This document shows positions 27,123 through 35,806 of a stretch of DNA of 64,000 nucleotides, piece by piece (within the stretch, counting starts at the first letter, position 1; each line of letters starts with the position of its first letter). The stretch is from Myxococcales bacterium (GTDB lineage Bacteria; Myxococcota_A; Polyangia; Polyangiales; Ga0077539). The DNA lies in NCBI GenBank assembly GCA_016793325.1, contig JAEUKI010000062.1, positions 1 through 64,000 on the forward strand, in the 5' to 3' direction. The notes under the pieces were generated by a model. That model had not been told where the DNA came from, did not search any database, and saw only the letters and a program-made list of their open reading frames with translations. The position numbers and the translations under genes were made by a program.

Positions 27123-27917
27123 TCACGGCGTGCTCGGGCGGAGCGGCTGCGTGCGAACGGTGCCCGCGAAGGCGACGACGTTGGTGGTGATTCCAACGCC
27201 GAGGACGACCGCTGCGCCGCTGAAGAGCCCGACGGCCGAGCCGAGGCGAACGCCGTCGTCGCGGACGAGGACCGCGGTGATCGCGCCCGCGATCGCGAGC
27301 GCCGCAGCGGTGGGATAGAGCACGTACGCCGCGACGAGCGCGCCGCGCGAAGGTTGTTGAAAGCGCACGCGGATGCCCTCGGGCGGCGGCGTCAAGTCGG
27401 CGCTCACGTCGGAGCCGTCGGTGGTGGCGCTCACGCGCGTGGCGCGGGTCGTGGGGACGTAGAGCAGGCAATTTCCACGGCAGAGCGTTCGGCGCGCGGG
27501 CGCGCGGCTGCGGCGCAGCGCGACGGGGATCTCGTCTTCGGACTGAATCAACGAGAACTCTGCGCGCGGGTTGCCGTTGTGCTCGAGCTGCACCGGCGCG
27601 CGTCCGGGGCCGGGCCGACGAAACTCTTCGATCTCTGCTTCGCCGAGCTGCGCGGCTGACCGCGCGCCAGCGTCCGCGGGAGCGTCGGCGCCCGTGCGCA
27701 ACACGATGCGCTCGGCCGATGGAAGTCCGCCATCGGCGTTTGCAGCGGTCGTCGAAGAGGGCTCTGTCGGCGCGGCGCTCGCGTCGGCGCTGACGGCGGC
27801 ATCGGCGTTCGAAGGAGGCGAATCGCTGGGGGCCGACTGCTGCGCGACGGCCACGCGCGGGAGCGCGATCACGGCGCAGAGCGTGGCTGCTCGCGCGAGG
27901 TTCTCGGTGGTGCTCAC
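27123..27917 (-). CDS. Exported protein with two C-terminal membrane helices
   Basis: A 264-residue protein from the GTG at 27917. A signal peptide (LARAATLCAVIALPRVAVAQ) is followed by an Ala/Ser/Asp-rich linker (to about 95), a beta domain with CRGNCLLYVP, and two hydrophobic helices near 190-240 (AYVLYPTAAALAIAGAITAVL and SAVGLFSGAAVVLGVGI). This looks like a myxobacterial envelope protein of the type with a PEGA-like beta domain and TM pair. No family named. The gene lies upstream of the propeller lipoprotein on the same strand (71-bp gap) and its start is 85 bp from a divergent gene. Confidence 0.65.
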   Translation of the reverse strand: MSTTENLARAATLCAVIALPRVAVAQQSAPSDSPPSNADAAVSADASAAPTEPSSTTAANADGGLPSAERIVLRTGADAPADAGARSAAQLGEAEIEEFRRPGPGRAPVQLEHNGNPRAEFSLIQSEDEIPVALRRSRAPARRTLCRGNCLLYVPTTRATRVSATTDGSDVSADLTPPPEGIRVRFQQPSRGALVAAYVLYPTAAALAIAGAITAVLVRDDGVRLGSAVGLFSGAAVVLGVGITTNVVAFAGTVRTQPLRPSTP

Positions 27918-28002
27918 GAGAGAAATGTAGCGCCGCAATCGACGCTCGCGCGCCGCGAAATCACTGCGCGGTGCGCGCGGCGTAGCTGGTAGTCTCTTCG
28001 CA

Positions 28003-28995
28003 GTGAGCGTCGATAGTGGCGATTCGATCGAACTCGCGCGCGCGCTGGCAGAGGCGTTTCTTCGTCCGCGGCGGCCGAAGCTCGCGGACGCGCTCGAGGT
28101 GGTCACGTCCATCGACCGCGACAAGATCGACCGCGCCCTCGCGGCGCCGCAGTGGCGCGCGGAGATCGCCAAGGACCGCTGCGAGCTCGTGTGGTCCGAG
28201 CGCAAGCACGACGGCACGCTGCAGAGCTTCTTCGAGCGCGGCCCGAAGGACCGGGTGCGCGACACGCGCGAGGCGTGGGAGGCGCTCGGCGCGCGAGGCG
28301 TGATTCCCGAAGAGTGGGTCGGCTCGCAGTCGCGGCGCTTCGCGCGAGGGCAGTACGCGTCGGCGCCGTACACGCTCGCGGGTGTGATTGCGGTCGCGTC
28401 GGATCCCGAGGGAATCCTCGAGGCCGAGCGACTCGCCCGCGAAGTGGCCAATCGCTTGATCGCCTGGGGCGTCGGTCACGCGCCGCGCCTCGTGTGGTGG
28501 GTCGATGGAAAGCCCGAGTGGATCACGCACGGCCGCCCCGAAGAGCGCGTGGGGCGCGAGCAAGTCGCGCTGCCCGGCGGAGGCGCGCTTCACGAGCTGC
28601 TCGCGGCGATCGGGTACTCGGTTCCGCCACCGGCGGCCACGAGCGTCCGCGGTCGCTCGGTGGTTCGCCGCGAAAACGTTCGAGGCCCGGCGGCCTCGAC
28701 GTTCGAGTCGCTCGTGGTCGACCCGAACAAAGCGCGGCCGGTGACGAACCTGCTCGACGCGTACGACGCATGGGTGAGCGCGCGGTACGACAATCGTCGC
28801 GTGAAGCTCTCGCTGCCGGGCGCGGGCGAGGGCGAGTGGGTCGTGCGCACGGTGCGGGCGGACGAGCTGCCGGATCCGTTCGAGCCGCTGTTTCTGCTGC
28901 TCTTGCGCGGCTACGCGCTGCTCGAGCTCACGCGCCGAAGCGCGCCGCTGTTCGCGGACGCGACGCTTCGCGTTCCGCCCGAGCGCCGGGCGTAG
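28003..28995 (+). CDS. Conserved-looking cytoplasmic protein of unknown function
   Basis: A 330-residue protein from the GTG at 28003. No signal or membrane segment. It has an even amino-acid mix, many Trp/Arg and defined motifs (RCELVWSERKHDG, RLVWWVDGKPEWITHG), so it is a real soluble protein. The central part alternates a helical region with a long hydrophilic linker (about 205-245). I recognise no family. It is followed by a 405-bp region occupied by a palindromic repeat element. Confidence 0.62.
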   Translation: MSVDSGDSIELARALAEAFLRPRRPKLADALEVVTSIDRDKIDRALAAPQWRAEIAKDRCELVWSERKHDGTLQSFFERGPKDRVRDTREAWEALGARGVIPEEWVGSQSRRFARGQYASAPYTLAGVIAVASDPEGILEAERLAREVANRLIAWGVGHAPRLVWWVDGKPEWITHGRPEERVGREQVALPGGGALHELLAAIGYSVPPPAATSVRGRSVVRRENVRGPAASTFESLVVDPNKARPVTNLLDAYDAWVSARYDNRRVKLSLPGAGEGEWVVRTVRADELPDPFEPLFLLLLRGYALLELTRRSAPLFADATLRVPPERRA

Positions 28996-29045
28996 CGCGG
29001 CATCGAGTGAGCGACACGGCCGTGCTGCCAAACGTGTGATCTGTT

Positions 29046-29390
29046 AGCGAAAATCCAGCACGCTCGGCGCGGCAGCAAGCAGCCACTCTCGGCGCGGCAG
29101 CAAGCAGCCGCTCTCGGCGCGGCAGCAAGCAGCCGCGCACTGTGCCTCGAAGCCGTCACGGGGCGCCGTCACGCGATCTATCTCGGCAGGCGTTCTCGCT
29201 CGCGCTCGAACTTCGAGAGAAGAGCCAATCGAAATCTACCTGCACATTTGCAGGTGATCCGAAGCTCGACGCCGCGACAACCCACCTGCCTAAGTTCGAG
29301 CGCGAGCGAGAACGCCTGCGGAGCTAGCTCGAGAACACTCGCTGACAGGGTCTGCGAAGCACAGTGCGCGGCTGCTCGCCGCCGCGCCCC
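29046..29390. repeat. Intergenic palindromic element, family 1 copy A
   Basis: Left part: three 25-bp-spaced copies of CTCGGCGCGGCAGCAAGCAG (29063, 29088, 29113). Centre: a perfect 28-bp inverted repeat (29187-29214 against 29291-29319, core TTCTCGCTCGCGCTCGAA) around a smaller dyad at 29238-29255 (ACCTGCA...TGCAGGT). Right part: the left sequence returns inverted (GCACAGTGCGCGGCTGCTCG near 29359). A related copy lies at 61791-62180. It fills most of the 405-bp gap between two convergent genes and stops just short of the downstream stop codon. I see no open reading frame of its own. It might act as a bidirectional terminator or be a non-autonomous mobile element. Confidence 0.8.
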
Positions 29391-29400
29391 GCGTCGCCGC

Positions 29401-30759
29401 TCAAAACGAGAGAGACATCGTGGCGCCGCCGTCGAACACGGCGCCCGAGAGCTGCATGTCGCCGACGGGGTCCGTGGGGTCGCTCTTGCGGTAGCTGCGC
29501 GGCGCGAGCGCTTGCGCGCTGCCGTACACATCGAGGCTGATTCCGCCGGCGATCGCGGCGATTCCGCGGATTCGGAAGCCCGTGCCGATGGACACGCCGT
29601 GCCGATCGCTGTCGAGGAAGTTCGTGTCGCGCCCGGTCTGTTCGGGAACGGGCGTCGGCTCGTAGCGATAGCCCGCGCGCACGGCGAGCTCGTGTTGACC
29701 GAGGCCGATCGTGTACTCGGTTCCGAGGCGCACCGAGACCGTGTCGCGGAAGCGCGCGGGCACTGGATTCAGCCCCGGCGGGAGCGCCGGGATCGGGATG
29801 TTGAGCCCAGGCGGCGGATTCAAGTCGAGCGCGACGTCCAAGCGCGCCGTGGGGTTCGTGTACGCGGCGAAGTTTTGGTACGTCATGTCCGCGAGCACGA
29901 GGAGCGCGGGACGGGGCTTCCATCGCACGCCGAGTACTGCGTTTTGCGGCAGAAATACCGCGGTGGATCGCGACGCGAGGTCGTAGCGACCCGGGACGCG
30001 GACGGCGTTCATGCCCGAGCCGACGACGACGTTGCCCAAGACCGTCGCGTCGATCTCGAGCGCGAGTCGAAACTCGCCGCGATACGCGAACGCGAGCGTG
30101 AGGTTGTCCATCACGTCGATCTGCAAGCCCGCTTGCGCGTAGCGCACCGCGCGAAGATCCGCGTCCACCGCGTGCCTCAAGCGCGACTGCGCGGCCTGTG
30201 GAAACGCGATGTCGCCGTAGATGTCGAGCCGCCCGCGCGTGGACGACACGAACGAGAGCCCCGCGCCGATTCGCAGCCACGGCCACGGCGCGATCGCGAT
30301 GTCTGCGGCCAAGTAGAGGAGCTGCACGCGGTTGTCGAAGAGCTCCCAGCGCGGCTGCAATTGCGGCAGGGCGCGCGAGCGAGAGAGTCGCTCGTCGGGC
30401 AGGTGCGTTCCGAGGCCGAAGGCGAAGGGAATTCCGAACAGGCGCCCGGGCGCGACGACGCCCGCGACCACGCCGTGCGCCGGATCGACCGCGCTGTCGC
30501 GATCGTTTACCGCGAGGTTGTGCTGCGCGTAGAAGTACCCGACGTCCACGCGCACGCCCGTCGCGCGAACGAGCCCCGCGGGGTTGTAGTAGACCGACGA
30601 GCTGTCGCCTCCGTCTGCGCTCATCGCGCCCGCGAGCGCCGAAGCGCGCGCGCCGAAGCCGTACGTCCCAGGGGGAGTCGCGTGCGAGACACGCGCGGTC
30701 GCGATCCCTGCGAAGAGCGCGAGCGACCCGAGCGCGAGGCGAGCGAGCGGGCGGCGCAT
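29401..30759 (-). CDS. FadL/OmpP1-family outer-membrane transport protein
   Basis: A 452-residue protein with a signal peptide (LARLALGSLALFAGIATARVSHA). Directly after it comes the FadL hallmark: GFGARASALAGAMSADGG, SSVYYNPAGLV, the N-terminal hatch and first strand region. The rest alternates beta strands, ending in the aromatic MSLSF expected of an outer-membrane barrel. FadL proteins let long-chain fatty acids and other hydrophobic compounds cross the outer membrane. Its ATG overlaps the stop of the upstream FadL-like gene by one base (TGATG), so the pair is translationally coupled. The stop abuts the palindromic element downstream. Confidence 0.88.
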   Translation of the reverse strand: MRRPLARLALGSLALFAGIATARVSHATPPGTYGFGARASALAGAMSADGGDSSSVYYNPAGLVRATGVRVDVGYFYAQHNLAVNDRDSAVDPAHGVVAGVVAPGRLFGIPFAFGLGTHLPDERLSRSRALPQLQPRWELFDNRVQLLYLAADIAIAPWPWLRIGAGLSFVSSTRGRLDIYGDIAFPQAAQSRLRHAVDADLRAVRYAQAGLQIDVMDNLTLAFAYRGEFRLALEIDATVLGNVVVGSGMNAVRVPGRYDLASRSTAVFLPQNAVLGVRWKPRPALLVLADMTYQNFAAYTNPTARLDVALDLNPPPGLNIPIPALPPGLNPVPARFRDTVSVRLGTEYTIGLGQHELAVRAGYRYEPTPVPEQTGRDTNFLDSDRHGVSIGTGFRIRGIAAIAGGISLDVYGSAQALAPRSYRKSDPTDPVGDMQLSGAVFDGGATMSLSF

Positions 30760-32021
30760 CAGAACGTCACCGTCGTGTGGAGGCCCGCCGCGACGATCAC
30801 GCCGCGGGCGGTGATGGTGGGGGGAGCCATGTCGAGAGCGACCGTTCCGTCAGAGAAATCCCTGGGTGAAAGGACATGGACCTGCGACCAGAGCTCGAGG
30901 CCCGCGCGCGTCCCGCGCCACACGGCGGACACGGCGCCGCCGAGGGTGACGACGTGTCGATCGTTGTCGAGGTAGTTGGCGGACTCGGTGCGCGAGGGCA
31001 GCGGCGACGGCTCGTAGAAGTACCCGCCGCGCAGAGACCAACGCTGCGTCCTTCGAGCCCACTCTTTTTCGAAGCCGAACCGTGGAACGAACGTGTCGCT
31101 CGTGGCGGGCCGCGGAGGCTCGGGCGAGCGCTCCGTCGTGCGCTCGAGGGGCCCTGGGTACTCGCTCCATCGCTTGAACGTGAGCCCCGCGATGAGCGAC
31201 CAGCCCTCGAGTTGAACGCCCGCTTCACCTGCGATTTGCCAGGGATCGTACTGTGCGATCCCCGAGATGTTGAACGCTGGCAAGGGCAGCCCGATGTCCC
31301 GCGCTTCGATCGTGACGGCGAAGCGGCCGACGCTCGTTCCTCGAAACGTGACGCTCGATCGAACGATCCCGCGCTCGAACGTCGCGCCGACGACGGGCGC
31401 ATACGAGGTCACGAGCTGGTTGTCGACGCGCGATCCCACGCGGCCCGTGCTGTCCTGCGCGATCACGACGCTCCCGCGGATGGCGGCGAGCGCGACGAAC
31501 CCGCCGCCGATGCGAAAGCCCCACGGGAGCGCCACGCCGATGCCCGCTTGAATCGCGACGGTCTGCGTTCGATCCGAGAGCATCAGAAATTGTTCTGTCT
31601 CGGGGCGCAGGATCCGTCCGCGCACGACCACGTCGGTCGGCGTGTAGAACCCGAGCCCGATGACGATTCGCTCGCGGAGAACGCCGCCGAACGGGAGCGG
31701 CAACGCGAGGCCGATGACCGTTCCGCGCGAGGCGTCTTGCGCGACGTGGCGCGGGTCCGAGCCGGATCGTTGCTGCGAGAGCAAGAACCCCGCCCCCTGG
31801 TAGCCGAGCGAGAACGCGATCTCGCGGGCGCGCGAGAGGGCGGCGGGGTTTCCGTGGACCGAGGCGTAGTCGTCGCCGATCGCGCCGGACAGTCCGCCCA
31901 TCGCGCACGCGCGTCCGCCGTAGCCGAAGAGGTCTTGCGGCGACGCGTCGCTCGGACGCGCGTACGCGAGCGCCGAGGCGCACGCGGCAGCAGTGAACAA
32001 CATCGCAGACGAAGCGCGCAT
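30759..32021 (-). CDS. Second FadL/OmpP1-like outer-membrane protein
   Basis: A 420-residue protein from the ATG at 32021, which gives the signal peptide MRASSAMLFTAAACASALAYA. The mature start has the FadL pattern with some drift: LFGYGGRACAMGGLSGA, DDYASVHGNPAAL. Beta-strand alternation continues to a C-terminal HTTVTF. Compared with the next gene it is a diverged paralogue. Two coupled FadL homologues suggest uptake or release of hydrophobic molecules by a paired system, as seen in several hydrocarbon or lipid-using bacteria; the cargo is unknown. Divergent from the polyprenol-phosphate mannose synthase-like gene (154 bp between starts). Confidence 0.82.
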   Translation of the reverse strand: MRASSAMLFTAAACASALAYARPSDASPQDLFGYGGRACAMGGLSGAIGDDYASVHGNPAALSRAREIAFSLGYQGAGFLLSQQRSGSDPRHVAQDASRGTVIGLALPLPFGGVLRERIVIGLGFYTPTDVVVRGRILRPETEQFLMLSDRTQTVAIQAGIGVALPWGFRIGGGFVALAAIRGSVVIAQDSTGRVGSRVDNQLVTSYAPVVGATFERGIVRSSVTFRGTSVGRFAVTIEARDIGLPLPAFNISGIAQYDPWQIAGEAGVQLEGWSLIAGLTFKRWSEYPGPLERTTERSPEPPRPATSDTFVPRFGFEKEWARRTQRWSLRGGYFYEPSPLPSRTESANYLDNDRHVVTLGGAVSAVWRGTRAGLELWSQVHVLSPRDFSDGTVALDMAPPTITARGVIVAAGLHTTVTF

Positions 32022-32175
32022 CGAACGAGGGCCCGAGCGTACACGCCGTCGCCGCAAAGCTCGACCACATCAGACCCGCGTTCGATCCGCGGCGCGCGAT
32101 CGCGGCGAACGGTCACGGCGGCGCTGCGAACGGTCGCGCTGGCCCCGAAAGGATGGGGTAGAGTCCGCGCCGTTC

Positions 32176-32898
32176 ATGGCTCGACGCGTCTTGATCATTA
32201 CGCCGACGTACAACGAGAGAGAGAACCTCGAGACGTTTCTCTCGTTGGTCTTCGGCGTCGCTCCCTCGGTCGATGTGCTGGTCGTCGACGACAACTCGCC
32301 CGACGGAACGGGCGCGCTCGCCGACGAGATCGCCGCCAAAGACCCGCGCGTAAAAGTGATGCACAGGCCCGGAAAGATGGGCTTGGGCACCGCGTATCTC
32401 GCGGGCTTTCGCCGCGCGCTCGAGGACCACTACGACGTCGTGTTCGAGATGGACACGGACCTCTCGCACGACCCGAAGTACATCCCGGACTTTCTTCGCG
32501 CGATCGACGAGGGCGCGGACCTCGTGATCGGGTCGCGAAACATTCCGGGCGGCGGCGTCGAGGGCTGGGGCGTCGGGCGGCACTTTCTGTCGAAGGGCGG
32601 CTCGCTCTATTCGCGGACGATCTTGGGGCTGTCCGTGCACGACCTCACGAGCGGCTTCAAGGCGTTTACGCGACGCGGCCTCGAGGCGATCGAGCTCGAT
32701 CGCGTGCAGAGCAACGGCTACTCGTTTCAGATCGAGCTGACGTTCCGCGTGCTGCGAAAGGGCCTTCGCGTGAAAGAGGTCCCGATCGTGTTCGTCGACC
32801 GCCGCGCGGGCCAGAGCAAGATGAGCCGAAAGATCTTCGCCGAAGCGATCGGCATGGTGTGGAAGCTGCGCGCAGACGCGATCCTCGGGCGACTGTGA
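32176..32898 (+). CDS. Polyprenol/dolichol monophosphate mannose synthase-like GT2
   Basis: A 240-residue GT2 enzyme (family about 240-270) from the ATG at 32176. It shows ITPTYNERENLETFL, the nucleotide-binding VDVLVVDDNSPDGTG, the catalytic DxD region MDTDLSHDPKYIP, the IGSRNIPGGGVEGWG loop, DLTSGFKAF and VDRRAGQSKMS. These match DPM1/Ppm1-type synthases that move mannose from GDP-mannose to a polyprenyl phosphate on the inner membrane. No C-terminal membrane helices are present, as in the soluble DPM1 type. Its product could serve GT-C enzymes such as the one at 11.5-14.7 kb, which is inference. Confidence 0.9.
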   Translation: MARRVLIITPTYNERENLETFLSLVFGVAPSVDVLVVDDNSPDGTGALADEIAAKDPRVKVMHRPGKMGLGTAYLAGFRRALEDHYDVVFEMDTDLSHDPKYIPDFLRAIDEGADLVIGSRNIPGGGVEGWGVGRHFLSKGGSLYSRTILGLSVHDLTSGFKAFTRRGLEAIELDRVQSNGYSFQIELTFRVLRKGLRVKEVPIVFVDRRAGQSKMSRKIFAEAIGMVWKLRADAILGRL

Positions 32899-32924
32899 CC
32901 TGAGCAGGGAAGGGGCGGCGAGGG

Positions 32925-33165
32925 CCGAGATGAATCTCGGCTCAATGGGGCGCCGAGATGAATCTCGGCGCATGGACGCTGCTTCGCAGCGCGCGCAAAG
33001 CCGCGAAGAGGGGGTCCGACATAGGGCTCCATCGCGACCGGCTCTGCGGTCGCGCGACGCGCAGCGGCGTTCATGCGCCGAGATTCATCTCGGCGCCCAA
33101 ATGAGCCGAATTTCATCTCCGCGCCCAATTGAGCCGCTATTCACCTCGGCGCCCGTCTCAGCACC
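32925..33165. repeat. Intergenic palindromic element, family 2
   Basis: The left arm has two copies, and the right arm three inverted copies, of a ~27-bp unit that itself folds as a hairpin (GCCGAGATGAATCTCGGC, joined by CTCAATGGGGC or similar). Left units near 32932 and 32950; right units near 33077, 33105 and 33135, drifting outward. The core (about 32985-33070) is not repeated but has small dyads (GCTGCTTCGCAGC; CGCGACCGGCTCTGCGGTCGCG). The element fills the 282-bp gap between two convergent genes. Copy number elsewhere cannot be seen. Confidence 0.78.
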
Positions 33166-33180
33166 CCCCACGAAATCAAC

Positions 33181-34542
33181 TCAATTCCCCGTTGCTCCGC
33201 TGCCCGCGGTGCTCGCTGCGCTCGTTGTACTCGCTGCGCTCGTTGCGCTCGTTGTGCTCGCTGCGGGCGTGGTCCTGCGTCGGCGCCGTTGGCGGGGCGT
33301 TCGATCGCGGCCGAACGTCCACGTGACCGAGGCGCCGATGTCGAGCGACACGGACGCGTTTTCGCCAACCATCCACAGGGTGGGCTGCACGACGTCGAGC
33401 TCGATTCGAAGCTGTCGGTACACGGTAAACGCGAGGCCTGCGGTGACGCGCGCGACGATTCCGTTGAACGGCAAGTAGCCCGCTTCGAAGCGCAGCGGAA
33501 CGAAGAGGCCGATCGACGGAACGAGGTCCACGCCGCTCTCGACGCCCACGAGCGGCAGCACGTTGTTCACGCGACCCGTGCGCCCGCGGAGGTTCGCGTA
33601 CGACAGCGATGCGAGAACGCCCAACCGATCGATTGGAAAGTACGTGAACCGCGCGCCGACGAGCCCGTTCGTGTACGGATCGCGCCCCGGGTTGAACGCC
33701 GCGTGCCCGACGAGGCTCAGCTCGAACGGCCGCGCGTGCAGCAAGATCGGCGGCCGTGCAGGGATCGAGATCGGCGGCTGGTAGTACGGCTGCGTCGGCG
33801 GCCGGAGCGTCGGGTCCGTTCCTGGCGTCGATGGATCGATGTTCGGCGAGCCGCTGCCGCCGCGCAGCAGGAGCAGCACCGCTTCGCGCACGCGATCTCC
33901 GAGCGTCCATTGTGTCGCGACGACACCCGCCGCGCGTTCGCTGCTCTCGCCGCGGCGACGAACGCGCAGCGTCGCGAAGTAGAAGCCGCTTCGCGCGCGA
34001 AGCTCGCACGTGATCGCGAGCTCGGTTTGCAACTCGGTGACGAGCTGCGCGAGGCCCGCTTCGGGCACTGGAAACGCGAGCGACAGCCTTCGTGCCGCCG
34101 CGTAGAGCTCTTCGGTCGGAACGATCGACAGCCCCAAGCGCCCGAACTGCTCGCGCAGAACGTTGTTCACGAACGTCCCCGCCGCGGGATCCACGCCGAT
34201 CGGCGCCGTGTCCACGATGGCCACGCGCGTCATCGCGATCTGCACCGTCGAGCCGCCGCTATCTGGCGCAGTTGCGTCGGTGACGATCGATGCGTCGGTG
34301 CCCGCACCACCCGCGTCCTCCGTGATCGTGATCTCGACGCTCGCGGCATCGGACACCGTCGCGTCACTCGAAGCAGCGTCTGCCGCAATCGGTGCGCCTC
34401 CGCCGTCGTTTGGTGCGTTTTGCGCGATTGCGTCGCCCGTGTGCAGCGCGACGCTCGTCGCGACCAAGGCCGCGCAGACCGCCAAACGCACTCGAGCGAC
34501 ACCCGCGAGTGAGGAAAATCCGCGACGCGCTACCAGACGCAT
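33181..34542 (-). CDS. Outer-membrane beta-barrel protein with periplasmic N-domain
   Basis: A 453-residue protein from the ATG at 34542. A signal peptide (ending HTGDAIAQ) and a Ser/Asp/Ala-rich linker lead into an alpha/beta domain (about 100-215, TRVAIVDTAPIGVDP, LREQFGRLGLSIVPTEELY) resembling myxobacterial periplasmic domains. A Pro-rich hinge (about 230-265) precedes a beta-strand-rich barrel (about 270-415: FELSLVGHAAFNPG, GLVGARFTYFPI, VSLDIGASVTWTFGRD). The last ~35 residues are low complexity (Thr/Ser/Ala repeats), encoded by a GC-rich tandem repeat (33190-33275) that abuts the palindromic element; normal barrels end in an aromatic residue, so this tail looks acquired. Confidence 0.75.
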   Translation of the reverse strand: MRLVARRGFSSLAGVARVRLAVCAALVATSVALHTGDAIAQNAPNDGGGAPIAADAASSDATVSDAASVEITITEDAGGAGTDASIVTDATAPDSGGSTVQIAMTRVAIVDTAPIGVDPAAGTFVNNVLREQFGRLGLSIVPTEELYAAARRLSLAFPVPEAGLAQLVTELQTELAITCELRARSGFYFATLRVRRRGESSERAAGVVATQWTLGDRVREAVLLLLRGGSGSPNIDPSTPGTDPTLRPPTQPYYQPPISIPARPPILLHARPFELSLVGHAAFNPGRDPYTNGLVGARFTYFPIDRLGVLASLSYANLRGRTGRVNNVLPLVGVESGVDLVPSIGLFVPLRFEAGYLPFNGIVARVTAGLAFTVYRQLRIELDVVQPTLWMVGENASVSLDIGASVTWTFGRDRTPRQRRRRRTTPAASTTSATSAASTTSAASTAGSGATGN

Positions 34543-34667
34543 ATCGACCGAGGAAACACTACCCCGACGACCCGCCCAGCGCATGGAGTTTTGTGCGGTG
34601 CTCTGTCCACTCGGTTGCTTCGAAGATTGCTTGCGGGCTCCTTCGGCTCTTCTGTACGAAGCGAGCC

Positions 34668-35453
34668 ATGGAGTTCTCGTCGGGACGCGCTCCGCTTATT
34701 GGTGTTGTTCATCTTCCAGCGTTGCCGGGTGCGCCGCGGTTCGAAGGGTCGATGACCTCGATCCTCGAAGGGTGTCGTCGCGACGGCGAGATCCTCGCAG
34801 GCGCAGGCTTCGACGCGGTGATCGTCGAGAACTTCGGAGACGCGCCGTTCTTTCGCGGCGCGGTTCCACCAGAGACCATCGCGGCGATGACCGTCTGCTG
34901 CGAGCTCGTTCGACGCACCTCGGGCCTCCCGCTCGGCGTCAACGTCCTTCGCAACGACGGCCACGCAGCGCTCGCGATCGCAGCGGCCACGGGCGCGCAC
35001 TTCATCCGCGTGAACATCCTCGTCGGCGCGCGCGTCACCGATCAAGGCATCATCGAGACCGACGCCGCGAAGCTCCTCCGCACGCGCCGCGCGCTTGGCC
35101 TCGAGCGCGTGAGCCTCGTCGCCGACGTCGACGTGAAGCACAGCGCTGCGCTCGGCGCCTCCACGATCGACGACGAAGCCGTCGAAGCGATCGAGCGCGG
35201 ACTCGCGGACGTGATCGTCGTCAGCGGCGCGCGTACGGGCGAAGAGGCCTCGCGCGACGCTGTGTTGGCCGTCAAGCACGCGACCAAGGCTCCTGTGTGG
35301 ATGGGCTCGGGCGTCCGCGCAGAGACCCTCGCCGAGTGGCTCGGCGTCGCCAACGGCGTGATCGTCGGAAGCGACCTGCGCGCCAACGGCCGCGCGGGCG
35401 GGCCGATCGATCGATCGCGCGCCGAGGCCTTCGTGCGCGTACGCAAGGGCTAG
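34668..35453 (+). CDS. BtpA/SgcQ-family TIM-barrel protein
   Basis: A 261-residue protein from the ATG at 34668. It matches the BtpA family: PLIGVVHLPALPGAPRF, ILAGAGFDAVIVENFGDAPF, PLGVNVLRNDG, HFIRVNILVGA, VSLVADVDVKHS, VIVVSGARTGE, KAPVWMGSGVRAET, GVIVGSDLRANG. The fold is a (beta/alpha)8 barrel. In cyanobacteria BtpA aids photosystem I assembly; elsewhere (SgcQ) the reaction is unknown, possibly on sugar or nucleoside phosphates. Its last 4 bases overlap the end of the convergent anti-sigma gene. Confidence 0.88.
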   Translation: MEFSSGRAPLIGVVHLPALPGAPRFEGSMTSILEGCRRDGEILAGAGFDAVIVENFGDAPFFRGAVPPETIAAMTVCCELVRRTSGLPLGVNVLRNDGHAALAIAAATGAHFIRVNILVGARVTDQGIIETDAAKLLRTRRALGLERVSLVADVDVKHSAALGASTIDDEAVEAIERGLADVIVVSGARTGEEASRDAVLAVKHATKAPVWMGSGVRAETLAEWLGVANGVIVGSDLRANGRAGGPIDRSRAEAFVRVRKG

Positions 35454-35806
35454 CGATCGCTGAGCGCGTGGGGCGCGCGGCCTTCGCTCGCGGACAGCGC
35501 TTGCACCGCGCGCAGCGCGAAGAGCACGGACGCCGCTGCGATCGCCGCTGCGACGGGGCGCTCCCACCACCGCCACGAGGGAGCGTCTCGACGAAGCTCC
35601 TTCGCCACCGATGCGCGCAGCTTCGCTCGCGAGGTCTCGCTCGGAGCGCGCGCGTCGGGCTCGTCGATCGCGCGCTTGAGCGCGAAGTACGCGCGCAGAC
35701 ACTCGGGGCACTCGGCGAGGTGCGCCTCGAGCGCGTCGCGCGCGTCTCCCTCGATCGGGCCCAGCGCAAACGCCACCAGCGCGTCGGTCGCCTCTTCGCA
35801 CTTCAA
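35450..35806 (-). CDS. Zinc-binding anti-sigma factor
   Basis: A 118-residue protein. The N-terminus is a ZAS-type zinc-finger domain: Cys3, then His29-x3-Cys33-x2-Cys36 (EAHLAECPEC). A single membrane helix lies at about 83-100 (RPVAAAIAAASVLFALRAV), with a short tail. Proteins of this kind hold their ECF sigma factor at the membrane until a signal releases it. The start overlaps the sigma gene stop (ATGA), so the pair is coupled as usual for sigma/anti-sigma operons. Confidence 0.9.
   Translation of the reverse strand: MKCEEATDALVAFALGPIEGDARDALEAHLAECPECLRAYFALKRAIDEPDARAPSETSRAKLRASVAKELRRDAPSWRWWERPVAAAIAAASVLFALRAVQALSASEGRAPHALSDR

Noticed and set aside
29063..29135. Three spaced repeats that resemble a short CRISPR array
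   Set aside because: The period is 25 bp, so there is no unique spacer between units, and no cas gene is in the window.
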